Positions 52,645 through 61,590 of a stretch of 64,000 nucleotides of DNA are shown piece after piece (within the stretch, counting starts at the first letter, position 1; each line of letters opens with the position of its first letter). A program made the position numbers and the translations under genes. The notes beneath the pieces are model-generated. The model saw only the letters and a list, made by a program, of their open reading frames with translations, did not search any database and was not told the DNA's origin. The stretch spans positions 1-64,000 of the forward strand of contig JABUMY010000018.1 of NCBI GenBank assembly GCA_013327885.1. The letters are read 5' to 3'. The DNA is from Flavisolibacter longurius (lineage in GTDB: Bacteria; Bacteroidota; Bacteroidia; Chitinophagales; Chitinophagaceae).

Positions 52645-53319
52645 TTGCGATTTGTAGCAATTTCCGATACGCATTGCCGGCACCGCAGCCTCAAACCTCC
52701 GAAAGGGGATGTGCTCCTGCATGCCGGTGACATTTCTTACCGAAGTACCCGGCAAGAGATCATTGATTTTTTAGATTGGTTTGGCAAGCAACCTTTCGCC
52801 TATAAAATTTTTATTGCCGGCAATCACGACTATTTTTTCGAACGCCAACAGCGTGCCCTTATCCAGGGGTTGATGCCCAACGGTGTTTTTTATTTAAAGG
52901 ATGAAGGGATGACGATAGAGGGAGTCCGCATCTGGGGTTCTCCCTACACACCCTGGTTTTACCGGTGGGCCTTCAACAAGCAGAGAGGACCCGCTATGGC
53001 AAAACACTGGAATAGCATTCCATCAGAAACCGATATTCTTTTGACGCATGGCCCGGCCTATGGCTTACTTGACCAGGTGCTGAACGAGCAGCATGCCGGT
53101 GACCGTGATCTGTTGAAAAAGATTCTGGAAATAAAGCCCAAAGTGCATGTGTGCGGGCATATACATGAGGCCTATGGCGTGACGAACCGGTTTGGGATCA
53201 AGTTTATCAATGCCTGCATCTTAAATGAATCCTGTGAACTGGCTAACAAACCAATTGTGTTTGAACTGGCGGCTCATCTGCCCGGGAAACCAAAATCTGA
53301 ACTTCCCGAAAAGGCGTAA
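52645..53319 (+). CDS. Calcineurin-like metallophosphoesterase
   Basis: The 224-residue phosphoesterase has metal-binding motifs FVAISDTHCRHR (DxH), LLHAGDISY (GD), IAGNHDYF (GNHD), LTHGPAYG (H) and VCGHIHEAYG (GHxH). The frame supports a TTG start at 52645, right before the first strand. Proteins of this subtype resemble the UPF0046/MPPED group. The substrate is unknown. Confidence 0.86.
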   Translation: MRFVAISDTHCRHRSLKPPKGDVLLHAGDISYRSTRQEIIDFLDWFGKQPFAYKIFIAGNHDYFFERQQRALIQGLMPNGVFYLKDEGMTIEGVRIWGSPYTPWFYRWAFNKQRGPAMAKHWNSIPSETDILLTHGPAYGLLDQVLNEQHAGDRDLLKKILEIKPKVHVCGHIHEAYGVTNRFGIKFINACILNESCELANKPIVFELAAHLPGKPKSELPEKA

Positions 53320-53424
53320 AACGGTTTTATATGCATACATAGTGGCCAACTTTTTGCAAAAATATGGATGAACACTTTGTCGATGTTCAAACATTGATTA
53401 GATTTACCCACTAAAACCAACATT

Positions 53425-53955
53425 ATGGCAATTACCTGGACATTAGACCCTGCGCACTCGGAAATTCAGTTTAAGGTGAAACACTTGATGATCACTACCG
53501 TTACCGGTTATTTCAAAAAGTTTGACCTGCAGGTGGAAACAGAGACCGATGATTTTACCACGGCCAAAAAAATTGAGTTCACCGCCGACATTGACTCGAT
53601 TGATACCAACAATGACCAACGGGATACGCACCTGAAGTCTGCAGATTTTTTTAATGCCGAAGAGCACGGTCAGCTTCGTTTTGTGGGGAAAGGATACAGT
53701 GCTGATGGCGATGAAGGCACGCTGGAAGGAGACCTGACCATTCGCGGTACAACAAAGCCCATCAAATTAAAAGTAGAATACGGCGGCATTGTGGTTGACC
53801 CTTATGGGCAAACCAAAGCCGGTTTTACCGTTACAGGCAAGATCAGCCGGAAAGAATACGGGCTAACCTGGAATGCCGTGACCGAAGCCGGGCAGGTAGT
53901 GGTGAGCGACGACATCCGCATTCTTTGTGAAATTCAGCTTGTTAAGCAAGCATAA
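53425..53955 (+). CDS. YceI-family lipocalin-like protein
   Basis: The 176-residue protein starts MAITWTLDPAHSEIQFKVKHLMITTVTGYF, the classical YceI opening, and follows with GDLTIRGTTKPI and EYGLTWNAVTEAGQVVVSDDI. It has no signal peptide, so it should be cytoplasmic. YceI proteins form an extended lipocalin barrel that binds isoprenoid or amide lipids. A stem-loop terminator follows. Confidence 0.92.
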   Translation: MAITWTLDPAHSEIQFKVKHLMITTVTGYFKKFDLQVETETDDFTTAKKIEFTADIDSIDTNNDQRDTHLKSADFFNAEEHGQLRFVGKGYSADGDEGTLEGDLTIRGTTKPIKLKVEYGGIVVDPYGQTKAGFTVTGKISRKEYGLTWNAVTEAGQVVVSDDIRILCEIQLVKQA

Positions 53956-53962
53956 ATAAGGG

Positions 53963-53997
53963 AAAAGCGGTATCGCCGATGGGCAGCCGCTTTTTTT
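53963..53997 (+). terminator. Terminator of the YceI-family gene
   Basis: AAAGCGG pairs with CCGCTTT, with an imperfect inner stem, followed by seven T residues. Confidence 0.75.
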
Positions 53998-54047
53998 AAC
54001 ACAACTAATTTTCACCAAATAAACGCAGAACCTTACCTTAGCCCGCT

Positions 54048-54320
54048 ATGACAGTAGAACAAATCGAGCAATTTCTGAGCAGGGAAGAAGTTCCTCAAGG
54101 AAAAATCATCCGTTTTGAGATGAAGAAACGTAACCCCGTTCGCGGATTGATCGTAAAAGGAAAAGATTACAACGAATTAAAAGGCAAAAACTTCTGGCGC
54201 ATCGTTACCCAGACGCACCTGCAGGAGTACGGCAAAACGCAAAACATCAACCTCGCAAAGATTTTCAGCGGTACTGAATTTGCCAAGCTTTCTTTTGTCA
54301 GCAACAAAGCCGAAGAATAA
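54048..54320 (+). CDS. Small conserved-looking protein, unknown function
   Basis: The 90-residue soluble protein has alternating charged and hydrophobic residues (IIRFEMKKRNPVRGLIVKGKDY, ELKGKNFWRIVTQTHLQEY), suggesting a small SH3-like or beta-rich domain. It has no signal peptide or cysteine. A lone gene between YceI and the desaturase. I do not recognise the family. Confidence 0.6.
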   Translation: MTVEQIEQFLSREEVPQGKIIRFEMKKRNPVRGLIVKGKDYNELKGKNFWRIVTQTHLQEYGKTQNINLAKIFSGTEFAKLSFVSNKAEE

Positions 54321-54374
54321 GCTCTTTCCCTTTCCGGGGCATAGGCAACCATGCCGAATATGCCTGTTTGCACC

Positions 54375-54382
54375 TATTTTTG
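54375..54382 (+). promoter_or_regulatory. -7 box for the desaturase gene
   Basis: TATTTTTG, an exact TAnnTTTG, 71 nt upstream of the ATG at 54454. Confidence 0.55.
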
Positions 54383-54453
54383 TGCCTGCTAAAAAAGTAG
54401 GTAGTAACAGGCTTGTGCAAATGCAAGGCTTGTTACCCTGACAATATATCGCC

Positions 54454-55188
54454 ATGGTTGTTATTCTCATTTTTTTTGTACTGCACTGGTACCTTTCCCT
54501 TTTTGCACAAACCTTTTTCCACCACCGGTATGCAGCGCACCGCGCCTTTACCATGAGTAAAGGCTGGGAGTGGTTTTTCTTTGTGTATTCGTATATCACG
54601 CAGGGCTCTTCGTATATGAGTCCAAGGGTTTACGCCATTCTGCACCGCATTCACCATGCCTATACCGATACGGAACATGACCCGCATTCGCCGCAATACG
54701 ACAAAAACCTGGTGAGCATGATGGTGCGTACATCGGTGACGTATGTAAAGATCATGAAGAACAAGTTCCCGGTGGAAGAGCGGTTTTTAAAAAATGTACC
54801 GCAGGTAAACTGGCTCGACTGGTGGGGCAATACCTGGTATTCCCGCATTCTTTGGTCGGCGGCTTACACCTGGTTTTACGTGGCATTTGCCCCGTCGGCC
54901 TGGTGGTATATTCTGATTCCCGTTCACATCCTGATGGGCCCAATCCATGGTGTTGTCATTAACTGGTTTGCACATAAATATGGTGAGGTGAATTTTGAAA
55001 CCGACAATACTTCTAAAAACCTCTTTAAAGTAGATATGCTGATGCTGGGAGAGGGGTACCACAACAATCACCACAAATACCCGAGCCGCAGCAACTTCGC
55101 TGCCAGGCGGGGTGAATTCGACCCAGTGTATCCCATTATTCGCGTATTGAATAAATTAAAGGTGATACGGATCATCAATCCTGCTTAA
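54454..55188 (+). CDS. Acyl-CoA desaturase-type membrane fatty acid desaturase
   Basis: The 244-residue di-iron enzyme has the three histidine boxes: HHRYAAHR, HRIHHAYTD and HNNHH in GEGYHNNHHKYPSR. Hydrophobic segments alternate with these boxes. It probably introduces a delta-9-type double bond in membrane acyl chains. Its 3' end overlaps the convergent ypdA-like gene by 14 bp. Confidence 0.9.
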   Translation: MVVILIFFVLHWYLSLFAQTFFHHRYAAHRAFTMSKGWEWFFFVYSYITQGSSYMSPRVYAILHRIHHAYTDTEHDPHSPQYDKNLVSMMVRTSVTYVKIMKNKFPVEERFLKNVPQVNWLDWWGNTWYSRILWSAAYTWFYVAFAPSAWWYILIPVHILMGPIHGVVINWFAHKYGEVNFETDNTSKNLFKVDMLMLGEGYHNNHHKYPSRSNFAARRGEFDPVYPIIRVLNKLKVIRIINPA

Positions 55189-56152
55189 CACCAGTTGCTT
55201 CGATTGCTGCTATAATTTTTTCGGCGTGCTCCCTTGAGTTTTCAATAAACAGCCGATGCGTGTTCATGCCACCGCAGATAACACCTGCCAGGTAAATGCC
55301 GGGTACATTGGTCTCGTGTGTTTCTTCGCTATACGTTGGTTTGCGTACAGGGTCGTCACTTAATTCAATTCCCAGTTTTTGTAAAAAAGAAAGATTGGGC
55401 TGGTAACCTGTCAGCGAAAGCACCCAGTCGTTTTCCAGCGTAATAACGCCGCCCGGTGTTTGCACCACAATTTCATCTTCCCTTATCTCTGTTACCATCG
55501 AGTTGTAATAAGCTTTAATGGAACTTTCGGCAATACGGTTTTCAATGTCGGGTTTTACCCAGTACTTTACCCGCTTGCCAATTTCCGGTCCGCGAATGAT
55601 CATGGTAACGTCGGCCCCTTTGCGCCAGGTCTCCAGTGCCGCATCCACGGCCGAGTTTTGCGCACCTACAACCGCCACTTTTTGAAACGCATAATAGTGC
55701 GGATCATCGTAGTAATGTTTCACCTTCGGCAGGGTTTCGCCAGGTATATCCAGGAGGTAGGGAATATCATAAAAGCCGGTAGCCACAATAATGGCCTCTG
55801 CTTCGTAGGTAGTTTTATTGGTTTTAATTGAGAAATGATCTTCTTTGTTGACAGCCACCACTTCTTCAAACAAGTGGATATTAATTTGATGATCCTGCGT
55901 CACCCGCCGGTAGTATTCCAGGGCCTCGGCACGCTTTGGTTTGGGATTGTTGGAGATGAAGGGAACGCCACCAATTTCCAGTCGTTCCGACGTGGAAAAA
56001 AAGGTCATGTTTACCGGGTAATTGTATAATGAATTGACCAGCGTTCCTTTTTCAAGCACTAAATAACGAAGGCCTCTTTTTTTTGCTTCTAGCGCACAGG
56101 CCAGGCCAATAGGGCCGCCGCCAATAATGATCACCGAATACTGCTTGCTCAA
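55175..56152 (-). CDS. ypdA: YpdA-family flavoprotein disulfide reductase
   Basis: The 325-residue enzyme has an FAD-binding motif IIIGGGPIGLACALEAKK at the N-terminus and an NADPH-binding motif VAVVGAQNSAVDAALETWRKG. It lacks the CxxC pair of thioredoxin reductase. This matches the YpdA family, which reduces bacillithiol disulfide. The link to bacillithiol is by family only; no bsh gene lies here. It is followed 14 bp into the desaturase and preceded on its strand by a DUF2071 gene. Confidence 0.85.
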   Translation of the reverse strand: MSKQYSVIIIGGGPIGLACALEAKKRGLRYLVLEKGTLVNSLYNYPVNMTFFSTSERLEIGGVPFISNNPKPKRAEALEYYRRVTQDHQINIHLFEEVVAVNKEDHFSIKTNKTTYEAEAIIVATGFYDIPYLLDIPGETLPKVKHYYDDPHYYAFQKVAVVGAQNSAVDAALETWRKGADVTMIIRGPEIGKRVKYWVKPDIENRIAESSIKAYYNSMVTEIREDEIVVQTPGGVITLENDWVLSLTGYQPNLSFLQKLGIELSDDPVRKPTYSEETHETNVPGIYLAGVICGGMNTHRLFIENSREHAEKIIAAIEATGVKQD

Positions 56153-56163
56153 ATCCTTTCTTT

Positions 56164-56895
56164 TTATGAAGATACGGGTGGAAAAACTTTGGCTCCTTTC
56201 ATCACGGTTACCGGTGAGCCATCGGCAAGGAAAACGGATTGCGGTAGTTGCGAAAGTGCTTCGGCAAACTGCGGACCATACAAGGCTTCGGTATGGCAGT
56301 TAATGGAAAAGCGGCGCACCTTGTGTATGCCCCAACTGGGATGTAAAACTTGGTAAGTGCCGGAGCATGTTTGGTCTACAAACGTATAGCCCCAGTAGTG
56401 TTCGGTGATGAACTCTTCTTCGGAGCCCTGCACAAGCGGCGACGCTGTTTTATCGGCAACGGCTTCCATGTAATTCCATTCATTCCCCACCTTCCACTGG
56501 TAATTGACGGTAAGGCCATCGGCACCCAGTGTCCAGTGGTGCTTCATCGGGTGGGTGGCGTACCTCTCACCATAAAATGTATTGGCCACAAACGTAATGG
56601 CGCTTTTGGGAACGATCTCCTTGATAAAAACAACACCGCGTTTCCAGCCGCCGTCTTCTTTGTACCGCACATAAAAGCGCAGGTTCACTTCTTCAAAGTT
56701 GCGGTGAAAGGGGATGGGCATTCCCAACAGCTTTGTGTTGGCAAATAAAAATCCTACGAGGCTCACATAATGGTTACCGTTATGTGTGTCCAATTCGGTG
56801 GCACAGGGAAGAAAGGGTTTCAACACGGCCGGATCGATTAGATAATTAGCCATCAGGAGGTTTCGCCACTCGGCCGTTAAAAAGGGTTTGGGCAT
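56164..56895 (-). CDS. YqjF-like DUF2071 protein
   Basis: The 243-residue cytoplasmic protein starts with AEWRNLLMANYLIDPAVLKPFLPC and contains YVSLVGFLFANTKLLG and EVNLRFYVRY, the typical DUF2071 blocks of an acetoacetate-decarboxylase-like fold. Function is unknown. It is the first gene of a minus-strand pair with the ypdA-like gene (11-bp gap). Confidence 0.8.
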   Translation of the reverse strand: MPKPFLTAEWRNLLMANYLIDPAVLKPFLPCATELDTHNGNHYVSLVGFLFANTKLLGMPIPFHRNFEEVNLRFYVRYKEDGGWKRGVVFIKEIVPKSAITFVANTFYGERYATHPMKHHWTLGADGLTVNYQWKVGNEWNYMEAVADKTASPLVQGSEEEFITEHYWGYTFVDQTCSGTYQVLHPSWGIHKVRRFSINCHTEALYGPQFAEALSQLPQSVFLADGSPVTVMKGAKVFPPVSS

Positions 56896-57074
56896 GGCGC
56901 AAAGTTAGCACAGGAGAGAGGTGGCGAAAGAGGAGAGTAGCGAAAGTTGTTTTTTGATCGCCGGCGGGAAATTGCCGTGCCAACAGGCAATGCAGGCGTT
57001 ACAAAACTTGTTAAGCCTGTTTTAACATTGTAAAAAACAGGCCATCAGGCCATTGCCATATTGTCCTGAAAGCT

Positions 57075-57082
57075 TACTTTTG
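57075..57082 (+). promoter_or_regulatory. Promoter -7 box of rpsO
   Basis: TACTTTTG fits TAnnTTTG; a CATTG at 57051-57055, 19 nt upstream, is a fair -33 element. The leader of about 60 nt could hold the S15 autoregulatory site known for this gene elsewhere, but I could not recognise its structure. Confidence 0.65.
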
Positions 57083-57145
57083 CCGCCAAATAAAGTAAAA
57101 AACAAAAACCGGCATCTATCCGGGGTGCCTACAAAATTGTTAACG

Positions 57146-57415
57146 ATGTCATTAACCACAGAAAAAAAAGCAAGCATTTTCACCCAGTTTGGCGGTGCGG
57201 CAAACAACACCGGTTCTATCGAAGGACAAATTGCCCTGTTGACTGAGCGTATCTCTCAAATCTCTGCGCACCTGCAGCAGAACAAAAAAGACTTCTCTAC
57301 CCACCGCGGATTGATGCAACTGGTTGGTAAGCGTCGTCGCTTGTTGAATTACTTATCCAAGCACAACCTGCAGGGATATCGCCAATTGATCGAGAAATTA
57401 GGTATCAGGAAATAA
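57146..57415 (+). CDS. rpsO: 30S ribosomal protein S15
   Basis: The 89-residue protein is full length, with the helical core GSIEGQIALLTERISQISAHL and HRGLMQLVGKRRRLLNYLSKH, which binds the three-way junction in 16S rRNA. The ATG at 57146 gives the universal length; an upstream frame extension of 31 codons is leader. As in many bacteria it is followed by pnp. Confidence 0.97.
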   Translation: MSLTTEKKASIFTQFGGAANNTGSIEGQIALLTERISQISAHLQQNKKDFSTHRGLMQLVGKRRRLLNYLSKHNLQGYRQLIEKLGIRK

Positions 57416-57434
57416 GCACTATATTCAGCAGAAA

Positions 57435-57460
57435 CCCTTCCGCAACCGGAAGGGCTTTTT
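57435..57460 (+). terminator. Terminator of rpsO
   Basis: CCCTTCCG pairs with CGGAAGGG and is followed by CTTTTT. Because pnp follows at 57562, it may act as a partial terminator or attenuator. Confidence 0.8.
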
Positions 57461-57561
57461 GCTTTACATACCTCATTTTGCCTGCTGTAATCACAACATC
57501 TGTTTGCGTTCCCGGGAGCCCTGTGCTCTCTCCAACCAAACGCCAACCCCAAACCTGAATC

Positions 57562-59871
57562 ATGTTAACGCAAAAATTCTCCAAAACATTTGATATTGGT
57601 GATGGCCGCGAGATAACGATCGAAACCGGTCGTTTGGCCCGCCAGGCTGATGGCGCCGTAACGGTGCGCATGGGCAACAGTATTTTGCTGGCAACCGTTG
57701 TTGCCACCCAAGAACCCAAAGAAGGCCAGGACTTTTTCCCGTTGAGTGTCGACTACATGGAAAAAATGGCCTCTGCCGGTCGTATTCCCGGTTCTTTCTT
57801 TAAACGCGAAGGCCGCCTGAGCGAATCTGAGATCCTTATCTCAAGGTTGATCGACCGTGCCCTTCGTCCCCTTTTCCCCGAAGATTACCTCTGCGAAGTG
57901 CAGGTGATTGTAACGCTGATCTCTTCCGACGAGCAGATCCTGCCCGATGCCATGGCTTGCCTGGCCGCTTCGGCAGCCCTGGCGGTTTCTGATGTTCCCA
58001 TTAAAGAAGTGATCTCTGAAGTAAGGGTTTGCAAGATCAACGGCGAATACAAGATCAATCCTTCCCGTACCGAAATTGAAAGCGCTGAACTGGACTTTAT
58101 TATTGCCGCCACGCAGGACAACATCATGATGGTGGAAGGTGAAGCCAAAGAGTGCAGCGAAGACGAACTGGTAAAAGCCCTCGAAGTGGCACACGATGCC
58201 ATTCGCATCCAGATCAAAGCGCAGCAAGATCTCCGCGAAATGGTTGGCGTTACCGGCAAGCGTGATTATCCAAAACCGCCGTCTAACGACGACCTGCAAA
58301 AGCGGGTGTACGAACTGGGTAAAGAAAAAATGGAGCAGTTGTCAAAAGGCAATCTGCCCAAGCAGGAAAGAAAAGAAACCTACAAGGCTATCGGCGAAGA
58401 GATCCTGCTGACACTGGCCAAAGAAGCCAACCTGCCTGAAGGCGAGGAAGTGGCTTCCGATGTGAAAAAGCTTGTCAAAAAATACCTTTCTGACCTGCAA
58501 TATGATGTGGTTCGGGACATGATCCTGAATGACCGTGTTCGTCTCGATGGCCGTGGCTTGGAAGACGTTCGTCCGCTGGACATGGAAGTGGACATCCTGC
58601 CCACGCCACACGGCGCTGCTCTGTTTACAAGAGGAGAGACCCAATCGCTGACAACTGTTACCCTGGGTACGCCGCTTGATGAACTGCTGGTAGAAACTGC
58701 TGGTAAGTCTTTCGATTCCAAATTTTACCTGCATTATAATTTCCCTCCCTTTTCAACAGGTGAGGTAAAGTTTCTTCGTGGCGCCAGCCGCCGGGAAATT
58801 GGTCACGGTAAACTGGCCGAACGTTCCCTGAAGCAAATGATGCCGAACGAAGAATATCCGTACACCGTTCGTGTAGTGAGTGATATCCTCGAGAGCAACG
58901 GTTCGTCTTCAATGGCGACGGTTTGTGCCGGTTCGCTGGCCCTGATGGATGCTGGTGTTCCTCTGCCCAAGCACGTTGCCGGTGTGGCCATGGGACTGAT
59001 CACCAAGGAAGGAAAGTACGCGGTACTGACCGATATCCTGGGCGACGAAGATCACCTGGGTGATATGGACTTTAAAGTGACGGGTACACGGGATGGCATT
59101 TGTGGTATCCAGATGGATATCAAAGTAGATGGCCTGAGCATGGAGATCATGCGCAATGCCCTGGAGCAAGCCCGCCGTGGCCGTATGCACATCCTGGATG
59201 CCATGTATAACTGCATGCCGGAAGCCCGCAGCGATGTGAAGCCGCATGCACCGCGGATGGTGAAAATGTTCATCGACCGTGAGTTCATTGGCGCCGTGAT
59301 CGGGCCTGGTGGTAAGATTATCCAGGAGATCCAGCGTGAAACCGGAACGACCATCAACATTGAAGAAAAGAACAACCAGGGTGAGGTTAGCATCTTTGGT
59401 ACCGATAAAGAAAAAGTAGACAAAGCACACAGGTGGATACTGGGCATTGTAGCTGTTCCGAATGTGGGTGATGAATACGAAGCGATTGTAAAATCGATCA
59501 TGCCCTATGGTGCGTTTGTAGAATTCCTGCCGGGCAAACAAGGCTTGCTGCACATTTCAGAAGTAAGCTGGAAGCGGCTGGATACGCTGGAAGGTGTGCT
59601 GAACGAGAACGACAAGATCAAAGTGAAACTGACAGGCACCGATCCTAAGACCGGTAAGTTCAAGCTTTCCCGCAAAGTATTGCTTCCAAAACCTGAAGGC
59701 ATGCAAAGCAGTGGCGACAGGGGAGAAAGAGGTGAAAGAGGCGAAAGGGAAAACCGTGAATTCCGGGAACGTCCAAGACTGGAACGCAACCAGGGTGGTG
59801 GCAACGGCCAGCGACGCGAAGAAAAAGGCGAGCAAAGACCCCAGCAAGATCCTGAACAGGAAAACCAATAA
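57562..59871 (+). CDS. pnp: Polyribonucleotide nucleotidyltransferase
   Basis: The 769-residue exoribonuclease has two RNase PH domains (starting GREITIETGRLARQADGAV, and the second with LFTRGETQSLTTVTLG). A KH domain follows (FIGAVIGPGGKIIQEIQRETG) and then an S1 domain (IMPYGAFVEFLPGKQGLLHIS). The last 60 residues form a low-complexity RGE/Arg-Glu-Gln tail that is probably disordered and may bind RNA. Length is otherwise normal. It degrades mRNA 3' to 5' with phosphate. Confidence 0.96.
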   Translation: MLTQKFSKTFDIGDGREITIETGRLARQADGAVTVRMGNSILLATVVATQEPKEGQDFFPLSVDYMEKMASAGRIPGSFFKREGRLSESEILISRLIDRALRPLFPEDYLCEVQVIVTLISSDEQILPDAMACLAASAALAVSDVPIKEVISEVRVCKINGEYKINPSRTEIESAELDFIIAATQDNIMMVEGEAKECSEDELVKALEVAHDAIRIQIKAQQDLREMVGVTGKRDYPKPPSNDDLQKRVYELGKEKMEQLSKGNLPKQERKETYKAIGEEILLTLAKEANLPEGEEVASDVKKLVKKYLSDLQYDVVRDMILNDRVRLDGRGLEDVRPLDMEVDILPTPHGAALFTRGETQSLTTVTLGTPLDELLVETAGKSFDSKFYLHYNFPPFSTGEVKFLRGASRREIGHGKLAERSLKQMMPNEEYPYTVRVVSDILESNGSSSMATVCAGSLALMDAGVPLPKHVAGVAMGLITKEGKYAVLTDILGDEDHLGDMDFKVTGTRDGICGIQMDIKVDGLSMEIMRNALEQARRGRMHILDAMYNCMPEARSDVKPHAPRMVKMFIDREFIGAVIGPGGKIIQEIQRETGTTINIEEKNNQGEVSIFGTDKEKVDKAHRWILGIVAVPNVGDEYEAIVKSIMPYGAFVEFLPGKQGLLHISEVSWKRLDTLEGVLNENDKIKVKLTGTDPKTGKFKLSRKVLLPKPEGMQSSGDRGERGERGERENREFRERPRLERNQGGGNGQRREEKGEQRPQQDPEQENQ

Positions 59872-59892
59872 GCTGGTTTCTCATAAAACTTC

Positions 59893-59921
59893 AAGGCTGC
59901 CGCAAGGCAGCCTTTATTTTT
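59893..59921 (+). terminator. Terminator of pnp overlapping the prmA promoter
   Basis: AAGGCTGC and GCAGCCTT pair across CGCAAG. The following T-rich tail (TTATTTTT) is also the -7 box of the next gene. Confidence 0.8.
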
Positions 59922-59922
59922 G
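59915..59922 (+). promoter_or_regulatory. -7 box of prmA inside the pnp terminator tail
   Basis: TATTTTTG starts 2 nt after the pnp terminator stem and ends 4 nt before the prmA ATG, implying a leaderless prmA mRNA. Confidence 0.55.
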
Positions 59923-59926
59923 CAGC

Positions 59927-60742
59927 ATGAAGCACATTCAACTCCAGATCATTGCCAACGAACACCAGCAGGAAGAACTGATTGCACTGCTTGATGATTA
60001 CCATCCAACAGGCTACGAGCAAACCGAAGAACACCTGCATGCGTATTTTGAAGAAGATGGCTTTGAGGAGGCTTCGGTGAAAGAAGTGCTTTCCGGTTAT
60101 ACGTACACGTTAACCGAGATCGATGAGCAAAACTGGAACGCTGTATGGGAGCAGAATTTCCAACCCGTGGTGGTGGATGATTTCTGTGCCGTCCGTGCAC
60201 ATTTTCACCAACCCATCACCGGTGTTGCCCACGAAATACTCATCACGCCTAAAATGAGTTTTGGAACAGGCCATCATGCCACAACCTACATGATGATGGC
60301 ACAAATGCGTGATATCGATTTTAAAGAGAAAACGGTTTTCGACTTTGGCACCGGTACCGGTATTCTTGCCATATTAGCGGAAAAGTTGGGTGCCGAAAAT
60401 ATTACGGCTATCGATGTGGATGACTGGAGCATTGAGAACACAAAAGAAAACAGTGAACAAAATAGCTGCAGCCGCATTTCGGTTTCGTTGTCATCACAAC
60501 TTCCAAACGAACAATTCGATATAATTCTTGCCAACATCAACAGGAATGTATTGCTGGATTATATGCAAGGCCTGGCTGCCATCAGCAAAAAACAATGCAT
60601 TGTTTTATTGAGTGGCTTGTTGCAGGCCGATGAAGAAGTGATCATGCAAGCAGCCGCTTCTCATGGCTTTCAATTGAAAAAAAAACTTGACCGTAACGGT
60701 TGGATATCCCTGCTGCTTTTGCACAGTGATGAGGCGGTTTGA
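59927..60742 (+). CDS. prmA: Ribosomal protein L11 methyltransferase
   Basis: The 271-residue SAM-dependent enzyme methylates ribosomal protein L11. The substrate-recognition domain lies at 1-60 and the catalytic domain carries MSFGTGHHATTYMMM, the SAM motif FDFGTGTGILAILAEKLGA and ILANINRNVLL (the NxN-type active-site strand). The ATG at 59927 was chosen because of the promoter box and normal length; the longer frame overlaps pnp. Confidence 0.92.
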   Translation: MKHIQLQIIANEHQQEELIALLDDYHPTGYEQTEEHLHAYFEEDGFEEASVKEVLSGYTYTLTEIDEQNWNAVWEQNFQPVVVDDFCAVRAHFHQPITGVAHEILITPKMSFGTGHHATTYMMMAQMRDIDFKEKTVFDFGTGTGILAILAEKLGAENITAIDVDDWSIENTKENSEQNSCSRISVSLSSQLPNEQFDIILANINRNVLLDYMQGLAAISKKQCIVLLSGLLQADEEVIMQAAASHGFQLKKKLDRNGWISLLLLHSDEAV

Positions 60743-60771
60743 AATTAACACCATTTCCTCGCAGGTTTGGT

Positions 60772-60779
60772 TATCTTTG
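60772..60779 (+). promoter_or_regulatory. -7 box of plsY
   Basis: TATCTTTG, an exact TAnnTTTG, 21 nt before the ATG at 60801. Confidence 0.65.
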
Positions 60780-60800
60780 CCGTTCAACTAGGCATTGCAC

Positions 60801-61454
60801 ATGAATGAGATTTTCCTGATCGTATTGGCTTATTTAATAGGCAGTATCCCTACTGCTGTATGGACAAGCAGGGCATTCTTTGGAATCGATATTCGTGATT
60901 ACGGCAGCGGTAACGCGGGTGCCACCAACACCTATCGTGTGCTTGGCGCCAAGTGGGGCACATTTGTAATGATTGTTGACATGCTCAAAGCCCTTGTAGC
61001 CGTAAAGCTTGCTTTCTTTCTTCCTTACGAAGCCCACGGAGAATTTTACCTGATCAACATGCAACTAGGCCTGGGCCTGGCCGCGGTTGTCGGTCACATC
61101 TTCCCGGTTTGGGCCGAATTCCGGGGCGGTAAAGGCGTTGCCTCACTTTTCGGAATGGTTCTCGGCATTCAGCCCAACGTAGCGCTTTGCTGTGTGGGTA
61201 TTTTTATCCTTGTATTGTATGCAACTCGCTGGGTTTCGCTTAGCTCTATCCTGGCCTCCGTTGCTTTCCCCATTTTTATCCTGTTTATTTTTAATGAGCC
61301 CGAAACGCTCTACCGCGTGTTTGCCATTGCCGTTGCTTTATTGGTATTGCTTACGCACCAAAAGAACATCGGCCGTATCATCAAAGGCAACGAGAACAGG
61401 CTTCCTATCTTAAAGCACCGCGACCGCCGTCGCCAGCGTGACCAGCAGGAATAA
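60801..61454 (+). CDS. plsY: Glycerol-3-phosphate acyltransferase PlsY
   Basis: The 217-residue membrane enzyme acylates glycerol-3-phosphate from acyl-phosphate, the first step of phospholipid synthesis. Motifs are LIGSIPTAVW, RDYGSGNAGATNTYRVLG (motif 1) and FRGGKGVASLFG, with several membrane helices. The C-terminus is basic (KHRDRRRQRDQQE). The ATG at 60801 is used rather than a TTG two codons earlier. Confidence 0.94.
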   Translation: MNEIFLIVLAYLIGSIPTAVWTSRAFFGIDIRDYGSGNAGATNTYRVLGAKWGTFVMIVDMLKALVAVKLAFFLPYEAHGEFYLINMQLGLGLAAVVGHIFPVWAEFRGGKGVASLFGMVLGIQPNVALCCVGIFILVLYATRWVSLSSILASVAFPIFILFIFNEPETLYRVFAIAVALLVLLTHQKNIGRIIKGNENRLPILKHRDRRRQRDQQE

Positions 61455-61590
61455 GCTTCTCTACAGAAGGTCTTTTCAGGCAGGATTACGCCAACCTATA
61501 ATGCTAATTAACAGATGACCCCGTTTCGGTCAGTGTAGGGTATTTTCTTTTGGTATAATCATTGGATTGGACAACTATAAATCATAAGAA

